From Actinomycetes bacterium (lineage in GTDB: Bacteria; Actinomycetota; Actinomycetes; Propionibacteriales; Propionibacteriaceae), in the NCBI GenBank assembly GCA_023436925.1, contig JAEZHJ010000205.1, forward strand, positions 1 through 21,855: a stretch of DNA of 21,855 nucleotides, read 5' to 3'. The position numbers were made by a program, and so were the translations under genes. The notes under the pieces were generated by a model that saw only the letters and a program-made list of their open reading frames with translations, made no database searches and was not told where the DNA came from. Shown in pieces: positions 7,445 through 14,005 of this stretch (positions are counted from its first letter, which is position 1; each line of letters opens with the position of its first letter).

Positions 7445-7474
7445 CGCCGTTCCCGCGGACCAGACCGGAGCCTG

Positions 7475-7906
7475 ATGCACACCAGCCATGCCGTCGCGCT
7501 GCAGCGCAGCGCCGACGACGTCTTCGCCTACCTGTCCGACGTGCGCAACGAGGTCGCCTGGCGCAGTTCGATAGTCGGCTCCCGCTACCTCGGGGCCGAC
7601 GGGCCGGGGGTCGGGGTGGACGGTGAGACCGACGTCGAGATGAACGGGCGCGCCCTCACGATGCGCTGGACGGTGACCGAGTTCTCACCGCCGGACCGCT
7701 TCGTGAAGTGGGAGCTGGACGGGGACCCCTGGCACGGCGGGGGCAGCTACCGGGTCACCCCGGTGCCGGACGGTTGCCGCGTCCAGGCGCGGCTGGACGT
7801 CCGGGTGAAGGGTGCGGCCCGGCTGCTCGAACCCGTCCTCTGGTTCGCCTTCCGCCGCGGGCTGCGCGACGACCTGGCCCGGCTGGCGGGCGTCCTGCCC
7901 CGCTGA
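7475..7906 (+). CDS. SRPBCC (START-like) family protein
   Basis: A 143-residue protein with the SRPBCC ligand-binding fold, judged from the start pattern (AVALQRSADDVFAYLSDVRNEVAWRSSI), the beta-rich middle (MRWTVTEFSPPDRFVKWEL) and the long C-terminal helix (LEPVLWFAFRRGLRDDLARLAGVL). Proteins of this type (polyketide cyclase/dehydrase-like) bind hydrophobic ligands in a cavity. No catalytic residues or ligand can be named. The ATG at 7475 has only a weak upstream purine stretch. It is convergent with the SDR gene, their stop codons 16 bp apart. Confidence 0.82.
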   Translation: MHTSHAVALQRSADDVFAYLSDVRNEVAWRSSIVGSRYLGADGPGVGVDGETDVEMNGRALTMRWTVTEFSPPDRFVKWELDGDPWHGGGSYRVTPVPDGCRVQARLDVRVKGAARLLEPVLWFAFRRGLRDDLARLAGVLPR

Positions 7907-7929
7907 CCGGCCGGACGGGGGCTCAGCGG
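7900..7929. terminator. possible bidirectional hairpin between convergent genes
   Basis: CCGCTGA (7900-7906) and TCAGCGG (7923-7929) form a 7-bp inverted repeat that includes the stop codons of both genes, around a GC-rich loop. It could stop transcription from both sides, but the stem is short and there is no T-run. Confidence 0.35.
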
Positions 7930-8720
7930 CGCCCGGTGAAGCGGTCCATGGTGTGGTTGACCCCCAGCAGGTCGACCACGGCGTCGAAGGCGCCGACCGG
8001 GAGCGCCCGCAGCACCGGCAGCAGCCGCACCGACCACGGCAGCAGCAACTGCGGCCGGCCCGATTCGACGGCGTCCAGCACCCGGGTCGCCACGTCGGCC
8101 TCCTTCAGGATCGGCAGCAGCCAGGGCAACCTGGTCCGGACGCCGGCGAACATCCCGGTGTCGATGAAGTAGGGGCACACCACCAGGGTCCGCACGTGCG
8201 ACCCCTGAGCACGCAACTCGGCCCGCAGCGCCTCGTTGAAGCCGACCACGGCGTGCTTGCTTCCGGAGTAGTCGCTCATCCGGGTGGTCCCGAGCAGCCC
8301 GGACGCGCTCGCCACGTGCACCAGGTGCCCGCGGTCGCGGGCCAGCATGGCGGGCAGGAAGGCCCGGGTCACCCGGTACTGGGCCAGGGTGTTCACCTCG
8401 TAGGTGCGGCGGACCTCGTCCTCGGTCAACTCCAGGAACGGCTTGCCGGTGACCACGCCGGCGTTGTTGATCAGCACGTCGACCGGGCCGGTCGCCTCGG
8501 CGGCGACCCGGACCGCGTCCGGATCGGAGACGTCGACCGGCTGGAAGCTCGCCCGCCCGCCCAGGTCGGCGGCGACCTGCTCGCCCTGGGCGGCGTCGCG
8601 GGCCCACAGCACGACCTCGGCGCCGCGGCCGATCGCCTGCTTCGCCATCAGCCGTCCGATCCCCCGGGTGCCGCCGGTGATCAGGACGCGGGCGCCGGCC
8701 AGCGGGGTTCCCCGGCTCAC
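7923..8720 (-). CDS. short-chain dehydrogenase/reductase
   Basis: A classical NAD(P)-dependent SDR oxidoreductase. The cofactor motif is TGGTRGIG near the N terminus, followed by NNAG, the catalytic serine region (VHVASASGLLG) and the active-site YSGSK. The C-terminal part (RLPWLLPILKEADVATRVLDAV, GVNHTMDRF) resembles the SDRs that act on lipophilic alcohols, but the substrate is not readable. I choose GTG 8720 (265 residues), just before the Rossmann strand. The longer frame from TTG 8783 would start inside the palindromic operator at 8780-8795 and encode an unusual charged leader. No good ribosome binding site is seen for either. It is transcribed away from arsR, and a CACAAT sequence (8755-8750, minus strand) may be its -10. 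Confidence 0.85.
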   Translation of the reverse strand: MSRGTPLAGARVLITGGTRGIGRLMAKQAIGRGAEVVLWARDAAQGEQVAADLGGRASFQPVDVSDPDAVRVAAEATGPVDVLINNAGVVTGKPFLELTEDEVRRTYEVNTLAQYRVTRAFLPAMLARDRGHLVHVASASGLLGTTRMSDYSGSKHAVVGFNEALRAELRAQGSHVRTLVVCPYFIDTGMFAGVRTRLPWLLPILKEADVATRVLDAVESGRPQLLLPWSVRLLPVLRALPVGAFDAVVDLLGVNHTMDRFTGRR

Positions 8721-8779
8721 CGGGGGAGCCTGTTCGTCATCATGGGCCCATTGTGCCGTCCGGGGTCGGCGAGCCTTCT

Positions 8780-8795
8780 TCAACCAAATGGTTGA
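8780..8795. promoter_or_regulatory. operator O1 for the ArsR-type repressor
   Basis: TCAACCAAATGGTTGA is a palindrome with 7-bp perfect arms around AA. It overlaps the -35 of the arsR promoter (TTGACG, 8792-8797). It matches O2 at 13 of 16 positions, and the two are 44 bp apart, about four helical turns. Its place between divergent genes suggests that one repressor controls both the SDR and the arsR operon. Confidence 0.75.
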
Positions 8796-8820
8796 CGATC
8801 GGTCACGCCCGGACTAGCGT
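8792..8820 (+). promoter_or_regulatory. arsR-SRPBCC promoter
   Basis: A -35 TTGACG (8792-8797) and a -10 TAGCGT (8815-8820) are separated by exactly 17 bp. This is the best-formed promoter in the window. It is bracketed by operators O1 and O2, as expected for an autorepressed ArsR operon. Confidence 0.65.
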
Positions 8821-8823
8821 GTT

Positions 8824-8839
8824 CTCAACCAAGCAGTTG
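8824..8839. promoter_or_regulatory. operator O2 for the ArsR-type repressor
   Basis: TCAACCAAGCAGTTGA differs from O1 only at the three central-right positions. It covers the expected transcription start downstream of the -10 and ends next to the ribosome binding site (GAGGA, 8839-8843). Binding here would block initiation. Confidence 0.7.
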
Positions 8840-8848
8840 AGGAACACC

Positions 8849-9199
8849 ATGGACGACCAGCTCTCCCGCGTCTTCGCCGCCCTCGCCGACCCGACCCGGC
8901 GCGACCTGGTCACCCGGCTGGCGGTCGGCGACGCCACCGTGACCGAGCTGGCCGAGCCCTATCCGATCAGCGTGCAGGCGGTGTCCAAGCACCTCAAGGT
9001 GCTCGAGCACGCCGGCCTGGTCACCAAGGTCCGCCAGGCGCAACGCCGCCCGGTCCACCTGGAGGCCGAGGTGTTCGACCTGATGACGGCCTGGATCGAG
9101 CGGTACCGCCGCCGGGCCGAAGAGCGCTACTCGCGGCTGGACGCCGTCCTGGCCGACCTCAACGCGTCCGACAACCCCACGGAAGGCATCGCATCATGA
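8849..9199 (+). CDS. ArsR/SmtB-family winged-helix transcriptional regulator
   Basis: A 116-residue dimeric repressor. The N terminus (VFAALADPTRRDLVTRLA) and the winged helix-turn-helix at residues 31-58, with recognition helix SVQAVSKHLKVLEHAGLV, are typical. The protein contains no cysteine, so it is not a thiol metal sensor. It belongs with the ArsR regulators that are paired with an AHSA1-type SRPBCC gene. ATG 8849 follows GAGGA (8839-8843) by 5 bp. The stop overlaps the next gene by 4 bp (ATGA), and two palindromes at the promoter suggest autorepression. The signal is unknown and may be a ligand of the SRPBCC partner. Confidence 0.93.
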   Translation: MDDQLSRVFAALADPTRRDLVTRLAVGDATVTELAEPYPISVQAVSKHLKVLEHAGLVTKVRQAQRRPVHLEAEVFDLMTAWIERYRRRAEERYSRLDAVLADLNASDNPTEGIAS

Positions 9200-9681
9200 C
9201 CACCACCACGGCCCAGGCGCAGATCAGCGCCGACCCCACCGTCCCGATGATCACGATCGCCCGGGACTTCAACGCCAGTGTCGAGCAGCTGATGCGGGCC
9301 CACCTCGACCCGGACCTCTACGTCCGCTGGGTCGGCCCCAACGACACCCAGACCCGGATCGACTACTGGGACGCGAGCCGCGGCGGCAAGTGGCGCTTCA
9401 CCGGCACCAGCGACGGCCAGGACTACGCCTTCTTCGGCAGCTTCCACGACATCGGTCAGGACGGGTTCGTCCAGACCTTCACCTGGGAGGCGCAGCCGGA
9501 CGGAGTCTCGCTGGAGACCTACTGGTTCGAAGATCTCGGCGACGGCCGGACGCGGCTGCACGCCCAGTCCCTGGTCGACTCCTTCGAGGGCCGCGACGCC
9601 TGGCTGGCCAGCGGCATGGAGGTCGGCGTCAACGACGGCTACGCCAAGCTCGACCAGCTGATCGCCGAGGGCGCCGTCTAG
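9196..9681 (+). CDS. AHSA1-type SRPBCC protein, partner of ArsR
   Basis: A 161-residue START-like protein of the AHSA1 group. Visible family features are the opening strand (MITIARDFNASVEQLMRAHLD), the tryptophan-rich segment (YVRWVGPNDTQTRIDYW, GGKWRF), a beta-grip middle part (FFGSFHDIGQDGFVQTFTWE) and the C-terminal helix (GMEVGVNDGYAKLDQLIAEG). It is translated directly from the arsR mRNA through the ATGA overlap at 9196-9199. This arsR-SRPBCC pairing is common in Actinobacteria, but the ligand or reaction is generally not known. It may bind or remove the compound to which the regulator responds. Confidence 0.88.
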   Translation: MTTTTAQAQISADPTVPMITIARDFNASVEQLMRAHLDPDLYVRWVGPNDTQTRIDYWDASRGGKWRFTGTSDGQDYAFFGSFHDIGQDGFVQTFTWEAQPDGVSLETYWFEDLGDGRTRLHAQSLVDSFEGRDAWLASGMEVGVNDGYAKLDQLIAEGAV

Positions 9682-9774
9682 CACCGAACGCCGGGTCGGG
9701 GTGCCGCGGGCGCACCCCGGCCCGTTGCGCTGCGCCACGATGGTCAGTGGCTGAGCGAGCGGCACCGCCAGGCT

Positions 9775-9780
9775 TAGGCT
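9775..9780 (+). promoter_or_regulatory. probable -10 element for the RarD gene
   Basis: TAGGCT fits TANNNT, 33 bp before the GTG start. The same hexamer stands before the genes at 7475 and 14006. No clear -35. Confidence 0.35.
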
Positions 9781-9813
9781 TCTGGGTGGCCCAACAGCCG
9801 ACAGGAGGCAGGT

Positions 9814-10770
9814 GTGGCACAGAAGGCCCAGCCGCAGGCGGTCGCAAGCGAGACCCCGGCGATCGATTCCCGCGGCGTGCTGCTCGCCGTCTCGGCCTAT
9901 GCGTTGTGGGGCGCGTTCCCGTTCTACTTCAAGCAGGTGGCCCAGGCCGGCCCGGTCGAGATCATCGGGCACCGGATCCTGTGGTCCTTCGTGTTCTGCC
10001 TGCTCGGGGTGGTGCTGTTCCGCGCCCTGCCGGAACTGCGCGCCGTGCTTCGTCAGCCGCGGCTTCGCACCGGCCTGCTGCTGGCCGGCGTCCTGATCAG
10101 CATCAACTGGCTGGTCTACGTCTGGGGCGTGCTGACCGACCACATCGTCGACACCGCGCTGGGCTACTTCATCAACCCGCTGTTCACCGTCACCCTGGCC
10201 GTCCTGGTGCTGCGGGAGCGGCTGCGTCCGGCCCAGTGGGTGGCGGTCGGGATCGGGACGGCCGCGGTGCTGGTGATCGCGATCGGCTACGGCCAGGTGC
10301 CGTGGATCGCGCTGGCCCTGGCGGTCACCTTCGGCCTCTACGGGCTGGTGAAGAACCGGGTCGGCGGCAAGGTGTCGCCGCTGGTCGGCCTCACCGTGGA
10401 GACCGCCGGGCTGACCCCGTTCGCGCTGACCTACCTGATCTGGCTGCAGGCGGTCGGGGCCGGGACGTTCACCGGCCACGGCACCCTGCACACCGTGCTG
10501 CTGGCCAGCGCCGGCGTCATCACCGCCGTCCCGCTGCTGCTGTTCGCCGGGGCGGCCGGACGGATCCCGCTGTCGATGATGGGGCTGATCCAGTACCTGG
10601 CGCCGGTGCTGCAGTTCGCGATCGGCGTCTGGGTGAACCACGAGGTCATGCCCCTGCCCCGCTGGATCGGGTTCGGGCTGGTCTGGGTCGCCCTGGTCGT
10701 GCTCACCGTGGACGGCCTGCGCGCCGCCCGGCAGCGGCCGATCCTGGTCGAGCCGGAGATCATGGACTGA
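9814..10770 (+). CDS. rarD: EamA-family permease, RarD type
   Basis: An integral membrane protein of the drug/metabolite transporter superfamily, 318 residues with about ten hydrophobic helices. The RarD signature is clear: GVLLAVSAYALWGAFPFYFK at the start, then EIIGHRILWSFVF, INWLVYVWGV, LGYFINPLFTVTLAVLVLRERL and LSMMGLIQYLAPVLQFAIGV near the end. RarD was named for chloramphenicol sensitivity, but the transported substrate is not known. GTG 9814 is preceded by AGGAGG (9803-9808). An earlier GTG has no such site. It is a single-gene unit with its own promoter and a hairpin downstream, convergent with the oxidoreductase gene. Confidence 0.92.
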   Translation: MAQKAQPQAVASETPAIDSRGVLLAVSAYALWGAFPFYFKQVAQAGPVEIIGHRILWSFVFCLLGVVLFRALPELRAVLRQPRLRTGLLLAGVLISINWLVYVWGVLTDHIVDTALGYFINPLFTVTLAVLVLRERLRPAQWVAVGIGTAAVLVIAIGYGQVPWIALALAVTFGLYGLVKNRVGGKVSPLVGLTVETAGLTPFALTYLIWLQAVGAGTFTGHGTLHTVLLASAGVITAVPLLLFAGAAGRIPLSMMGLIQYLAPVLQFAIGVWVNHEVMPLPRWIGFGLVWVALVVLTVDGLRAARQRPILVEPEIMD

Positions 10771-10771
10771 T

Positions 10772-10789
10772 CCGGCCCGCCCGGGCCGG
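10772..10789. terminator. hairpin between convergent rarD and oxidoreductase genes
   Basis: CCGGCC (10772-10777) pairs with GGCCGG (10784-10789) around a CGCCCG loop, directly after the rarD stop and 5 bp before the stop of the opposite gene. It is symmetrical, so it could act in both directions. Confidence 0.5.
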
Positions 10790-10794
10790 CGGGC

Positions 10795-11760
10795 TCAGCG
10801 TCCGAGTTCGCGCAGCACCGCCGCCATCATCCGCTGCACCGCGAGGGTGTCCTCCAGCGGCATCACCGGGCTCTCGGTCAGCCCGGCCTGCAGGCACTGC
10901 CCGACATGCTCGATCTCGTGGCCGTAGCCAGCGCCCCGCTTGGGGAAGTGGCGCCGCTCGGGCTCGCCGCCGCGGGGGTGCCACACCAGCGTCTCGGCAC
11001 GGTGGAAGCGGGGCAGCACCTCGACCCACCCGGCGGTCCCCGCCACCACCTGGCGACCCGGCCCGGCGACCCGGAAGGAGACGGCCTGGGAGGCGAACCT
11101 CCCGTCGTCCCAACCGAGCAGGATGCCGGCCTCGCCGTCCACCCCGTTCGGCAGCAGCCCGCCGGTGGCCTGGACCGTGTCCGGCGTCCCCAGGAGTTGC
11201 TGGACGAAGGACAGCACGTAGACCCCCAGGTCGAGCACCGCGCCGCCGCCCAGGTCGGGGTTGAACAGCCGGTCGGCGGGGTCGAAGTCCCGCGGCGCGA
11301 TCAGGTCGCCCTGGATCGTGCGGACCTCGCCGAGCAGCCCGTCGGCCACCATCCGGCGCAACTCCACCATGGCGGGCAGGAAGCGGGTCCACATCGCCTC
11401 CATCACGAACACCCCGGCGGCCCGGGCCGCGGTGATGATCGCCTCGGTGTCGACGACGGAGGTGGTGAACGCCTTCTCCACCAGGACGGCCTTCCCGGCC
11501 GCGATCGCGGCCAGCGCGAGGTCGGTGTGCTGGGCGTGCGGGGTGGCCAGGTAGATCGCGTCCACGTCCGAGGCCAGCAGCTCCTCGTAGCTGCCGTAGG
11601 CCTGCGGCAGGCCGAACTCGGCTGCGAAATCGGCGGCGCGCTGGGCGGAGCGGGAGCCGACCGCCACCAGGTCGTTGTCGGCCAGGCCGGCGAACTCGGC
11701 CGCCATCACGGTGGCCATCCGTCCCGGGCCGGCGATCCCCCACCGGACCGGACGGCTCAC
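10795..11760 (-). CDS. Gfo/Idh/MocA-family oxidoreductase
   Basis: An NAD(P)-dependent dehydrogenase of the glucose-fructose oxidoreductase/inositol dehydrogenase family, 321 residues. The Rossmann motif is GIAGPGRMA at residues 8-16, followed by DLVAVGSRSAQRAADFAAEFG and the family's EKAFTTS (the EKP-type motif; here alanine replaces proline). The C-terminal beta sheet carries GGGAVLDLGVYVLSF, the usual dimer part with a catalytic aspartate. The substrate is probably a sugar, polyol or dihydrodiol. GTG 11760 overlaps the stop of the upstream gene (GTGA at 11760-11757), so the two genes form an operon. A longer open frame upstream is the shadow of that gene. Confidence 0.9.
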   Translation of the reverse strand: MSRPVRWGIAGPGRMATVMAAEFAGLADNDLVAVGSRSAQRAADFAAEFGLPQAYGSYEELLASDVDAIYLATPHAQHTDLALAAIAAGKAVLVEKAFTTSVVDTEAIITAARAAGVFVMEAMWTRFLPAMVELRRMVADGLLGEVRTIQGDLIAPRDFDPADRLFNPDLGGGAVLDLGVYVLSFVQQLLGTPDTVQATGGLLPNGVDGEAGILLGWDDGRFASQAVSFRVAGPGRQVVAGTAGWVEVLPRFHRAETLVWHPRGGEPERRHFPKRGAGYGHEIEHVGQCLQAGLTESPVMPLEDTLAVQRMMAAVLRELGR

Positions 11761-12167
11761 CGCAGGTCCTGGCCGGGGTCGGGCGGCGGGACGATGACCC
11801 GTGCCGAACTGACGCGGCGGCGCTTGAGCTCCCCGGTGATCTGCTTCAGCACGGCGCCGGCGATGATCGCGAAGATGATTCCCCACCACCAACTGCCGCC
11901 GCCGAAGATCAGCACCGCGATCACCAGCGGCCACAGCAGGCCGGAGATCACCCTGAGGATCGACTCGACGGCCCCGGGCGGCGGGATCTTGGCGTTGGGC
12001 ACGAGGACGGCGCCGCTGACCGCCTCCGGCAGCAGCGGGGGCGGCGCAGGGTAGGTCGGCTGCGGGTTCTGGTAGCCCGCGGGTTCCGGTTCCTGGTAGC
12101 CCGGGGCGAACGGCGGCTGGCTCCACTGCGGCTCGGGTTCCTGCTGGCCCTGCCAACTTGTGCTCAC
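11757..12167 (-). CDS. small membrane protein with Pro/Gln/Tyr-rich N terminus
   Basis: No family is recognised. From GTG 12167 it has 136 residues. The first half is low-complexity and rich in Pro, Gln, Glu and Tyr with repeated YQ(E/N)P(E/Q)P elements (GYQEPEPAGYQNPQPTY). Two hydrophobic stretches follow at about residues 73-105 (VISGLLWPLVIAVLIF, WWGIIFAIIAGAVL), then a basic end (KRRRVSS). It resembles the many actinobacterial proteins with a disordered proline-rich cytoplasmic part and two helices. Its stop overlaps the start of the oxidoreductase gene. The open frame extends to 12284, but GTG 12167 begins where the low-complexity part begins. No clear ribosome binding site is seen. Confidence 0.65.
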   Translation of the reverse strand: MSTSWQGQQEPEPQWSQPPFAPGYQEPEPAGYQNPQPTYPAPPPLLPEAVSGAVLVPNAKIPPPGAVESILRVISGLLWPLVIAVLIFGGGSWWWGIIFAIIAGAVLKQITGELKRRRVSSARVIVPPPDPGQDLR

Positions 12168-12288
12168 CCAGCCATGGTAGGCGTCGCCCCGGCGTGGCGG
12201 CAGGGCCGCGGGCGGGGACCGGGGGCGGATCAGGCGGATCCCCCAGTCAGCGCGCCGGACTGGTGGGCCGCGGCTGGGTGCCACCGGT

Positions 12289-12311
12289 TAGTGTTGTCCC
12301 CGGCCCGGGGA
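12289..12311 (+). promoter_or_regulatory. lysC promoter -10 and start-site palindrome
   Basis: TAGTGT (12289-12294) fits TANNNT. It is followed at 12297-12311 by TCCCCGGCCCGGGGA, a perfect odd palindrome (7-bp arms around C) that covers the expected transcription start. It may be a regulator site or simply a hairpin in the leader. Confidence 0.4.
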
Positions 12312-12341
12312 ACCGGGCGCAAGCGCAGGGAGGGCCGGCAG

Positions 12342-13607
12342 GTGCGGGTGGTTCAGAAGTTCGGCGGGTCGTCGGTGGCCGACGCCGAGAGCATCAAGCG
12401 GGTCGCCCGCCGGATCGTCGCCACGCAGGCCCGCGGCAACGAGGTGGTCGTCGTGATCTCGGCGATGGGTGACACCACCGACGAGTTGATGGACCTCGCC
12501 CAGCGGGTCTCGCCGAACCCGCCGCCCCGCGAACTCGACATGCTGCTGACCGCCGGTGAGCGCATGTCGGCGGCCCTGCTCGCCATGGCGATCAACGACC
12601 TGGGCGCGACCGCCCGGTCCTTCACCGGCTCCCAGGCCGGGGTGATCACGACCGGCACCCACGGCAACGCCCGGATCATCGACATCACCCCGGGCCGGAT
12701 CGAGTCGGCGCTCGCCGACGGCGACATCGTGATCGTGGCCGGCTTCCAGGGCGTCTCGCAGACCTCGAAGGACGTCACCACGCTCGGCCGGGGCGCGTCC
12801 GACACCACCGCTGTCGCGCTGGCCGGCGCCCTCAAGGCCGAGTACTGCGAGATCTACACCGACGTGGACGGCGTCTTCACCGCCGATCCCCGAATCGTGC
12901 CCGGCGCCCGGCAGATCGCCGCGATCAGCTACGACGAGATGATGGAGCTCGCGGCGAACGGGGCCAAGATCCTTCACCTGCGGTGCGTCGAGTACGCCCG
13001 CCGGGAGAACGTTCCGGTGCATGTGAGGTCGTCCTTCTCGGAGCGACCCGGCACCTGGGTCAGGGACATCAACTACCAGGAGGCTGGCATGGAGGAACCG
13101 CTCATCTCCGGGGTCGCACACGACCGGAGCGAGGCGAAGGTGACGGTGGTCGGCGTGCCCGACCGGGTGGGCGAGGCCGCGCAGATCTTCACCACGGTCG
13201 CCGACGCCGACATCAACATCGACATGATCGTGCAGAACGTCTCCCGCGAGGACGACAAGCGCACCGACATCTCCTTCACGCTGCCGCAGAACGACGGCGC
13301 GAAGGCGATCGCCGCGCTGCGGGCGGCGCAGTCGACGATCGGGTTCGCTGACGTGGTCTACAACGACGCGATCGGCAAGGTCTCGGTGATCGGGGTCGGG
13401 ATGCGGTCCCACCCGGGCGTCACCGCCCGGTTCTTCGGTGCGCTGGCCGACGCGGGGGTGAACATCGAGATGATCTCCACCTCGGAGATCCGGATCTCGG
13501 TGGTCGTCGGGATCGACGAGGTCGACCGGGCGGTCCGCGCGGCCCACACCGCGTTCGGGCTCGACTCCGACGAGCCCGCCGTGGTCTATGCGGGCACCGG
13601 ACGCTGA
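12342..13607 (+). CDS. lysC: aspartate kinase, alpha subunit
   Basis: Phosphorylates aspartate, the first step to lysine, threonine, methionine and diaminopimelate. It is 421 residues, the same as the Corynebacterium glutamicum enzyme. The kinase domain starts with VQKFGGSSVAD (residues 4-14) and contains GRGASDTTAVALAGAL and the EIYTDVDGVFTADPR segment. Two ACT domains from about residue 265 bind the feedback effectors. GTG 12342 follows AGGGAGGG (12327-12334) by 7 bp. The residue aligning with Thr311 of C. glutamicum, a feedback site, is serine, and Ser301 is conserved. The usual partner asd is not downstream here. The gene overlaps an internal start for the beta subunit. Confidence 0.96.
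   Translation: MRVVQKFGGSSVADAESIKRVARRIVATQARGNEVVVVISAMGDTTDELMDLAQRVSPNPPPRELDMLLTAGERMSAALLAMAINDLGATARSFTGSQAGVITTGTHGNARIIDITPGRIESALADGDIVIVAGFQGVSQTSKDVTTLGRGASDTTAVALAGALKAEYCEIYTDVDGVFTADPRIVPGARQIAAISYDEMMELAANGAKILHLRCVEYARRENVPVHVRSSFSERPGTWVRDINYQEAGMEEPLISGVAHDRSEAKVTVVGVPDRVGEAAQIFTTVADADINIDMIVQNVSREDDKRTDISFTLPQNDGAKAIAALRAAQSTIGFADVVYNDAIGKVSVIGVGMRSHPGVTARFFGALADAGVNIEMISTSEIRISVVVGIDEVDRAVRAAHTAFGLDSDEPAVVYAGTGR
13089..13607 (+). CDS. lysC: aspartate kinase beta subunit (internal start in lysC)
   Basis: An in-frame second start inside lysC. ATG 13089 (Met250 of the alpha subunit) is preceded by a full AGGAGG (13078-13083) at 5 bp, and gives a 172-residue protein made of the two regulatory ACT domains. 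C. glutamicum and other Actinobacteria are known to make such a beta subunit, of the same size, which joins the alpha subunit in an alpha2beta2 enzyme and takes part in feedback inhibition. Confidence 0.85.
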   Translation: MEEPLISGVAHDRSEAKVTVVGVPDRVGEAAQIFTTVADADINIDMIVQNVSREDDKRTDISFTLPQNDGAKAIAALRAAQSTIGFADVVYNDAIGKVSVIGVGMRSHPGVTARFFGALADAGVNIEMISTSEIRISVVVGIDEVDRAVRAAHTAFGLDSDEPAVVYAGTGR

Positions 13608-13665
13608 CCCGGCCGTCCGCTCTCTCCCGCCGCGCCGCTGACCCGGCGGGTGGAACCGTCCGGCA

Positions 13666-13671
13666 TACACT
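13666..13671 (+). promoter_or_regulatory. -10 element placed for a leaderless transcript
   Basis: TACACT fits TANNNT and ends 6 bp before the GTG at 13678. Transcription would start at or next to the start codon, and there is no ribosome binding site. A leaderless mRNA is therefore likely, a common form in Actinobacteria. Confidence 0.5.
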
Positions 13672-13677
13672 GACGGC

Positions 13678-13971
13678 GTGATCTTCAAGCGTGTGGGCGA
13701 CACCCGGCCCTACCCCGAGCACGGCTACACCCAGAAGCAGTGGGCAGTGATCGCACCCCAGCAGGTCCGGCTCGACGAGCTGGTCACGACCAAGCGCGTG
13801 CTCGACCTGGAGCAACTGCTCGAGGACGACTCCACCTTCTACGGCGACCTGTTCGCCCACGTGGTGGCCTGGCAGGGCGACCTGTACCTCGAGGACGGGC
13901 TGCACCGCGCGCTGCGGGCGGCGCTGCAGCAGCGCCAGACCATGCATGCCCGCGTTCTGGAACTCAAGTAG
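13678..13971 (+). CDS. conserved actinobacterial small protein (VapB-antitoxin-like annotation)
   Basis: A 97-residue soluble protein (IFKRVGDTRPYPEHG at the start, then STFYGDLFAHVVAWQGDLYLEDGLHRALRAALQQRQTMHARVL). Very similar proteins occur in many Actinobacteria, and databases often call them type II toxin-antitoxin VapB family antitoxin. No PIN-domain toxin is next to it, so the antitoxin role is doubtful. The YLEDGLHRALRAALQ segment suggests a ParB/sulfiredoxin-like nucleotide-binding shape, an inference only. It sits directly before the LytR_C gene, with 34 bp from its stop to that start, an arrangement I recall from other Actinobacteria. The promoter TACACT at 13666 implies a leaderless mRNA. 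Confidence 0.75.
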   Translation: MIFKRVGDTRPYPEHGYTQKQWAVIAPQQVRLDELVTTKRVLDLEQLLEDDSTFYGDLFAHVVAWQGDLYLEDGLHRALRAALQQRQTMHARVLELK

Positions 13972-14005
13972 GCTGGGTCGGGTTGGCAGACCGCAGGGAG
14001 TGCAT

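Noticed and set aside
8721..8783. SDR start at TTG 8783
   Set aside because: It would begin within operator O1 and encode a charged leader unlike SDR proteins; GTG 8720 fits the fold, although its ribosome binding site is weak.
8849..9199. Metal-sensing ArsR/SmtB repressor
   Set aside because: The protein has no cysteine, and the next gene is an SRPBCC protein, not a metal transporter or reductase.
7923..9681. Secondary-metabolite gene cluster, suggested by the SDR and SRPBCC genes
   Set aside because: There is no synthase, cyclase partner or carrier protein, and the genes sit among housekeeping genes.
11761..12156. N-terminal extension of the oxidoreductase
   Set aside because: The Rossmann strand starts at GTG 11760, and the upstream reading is the shifted frame of the membrane-protein gene.
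13678..13971. Toxin-antitoxin module
   Set aside because: No toxin-like gene flanks the VapB-labelled protein; its neighbours are lysC and a LytR_C protein.
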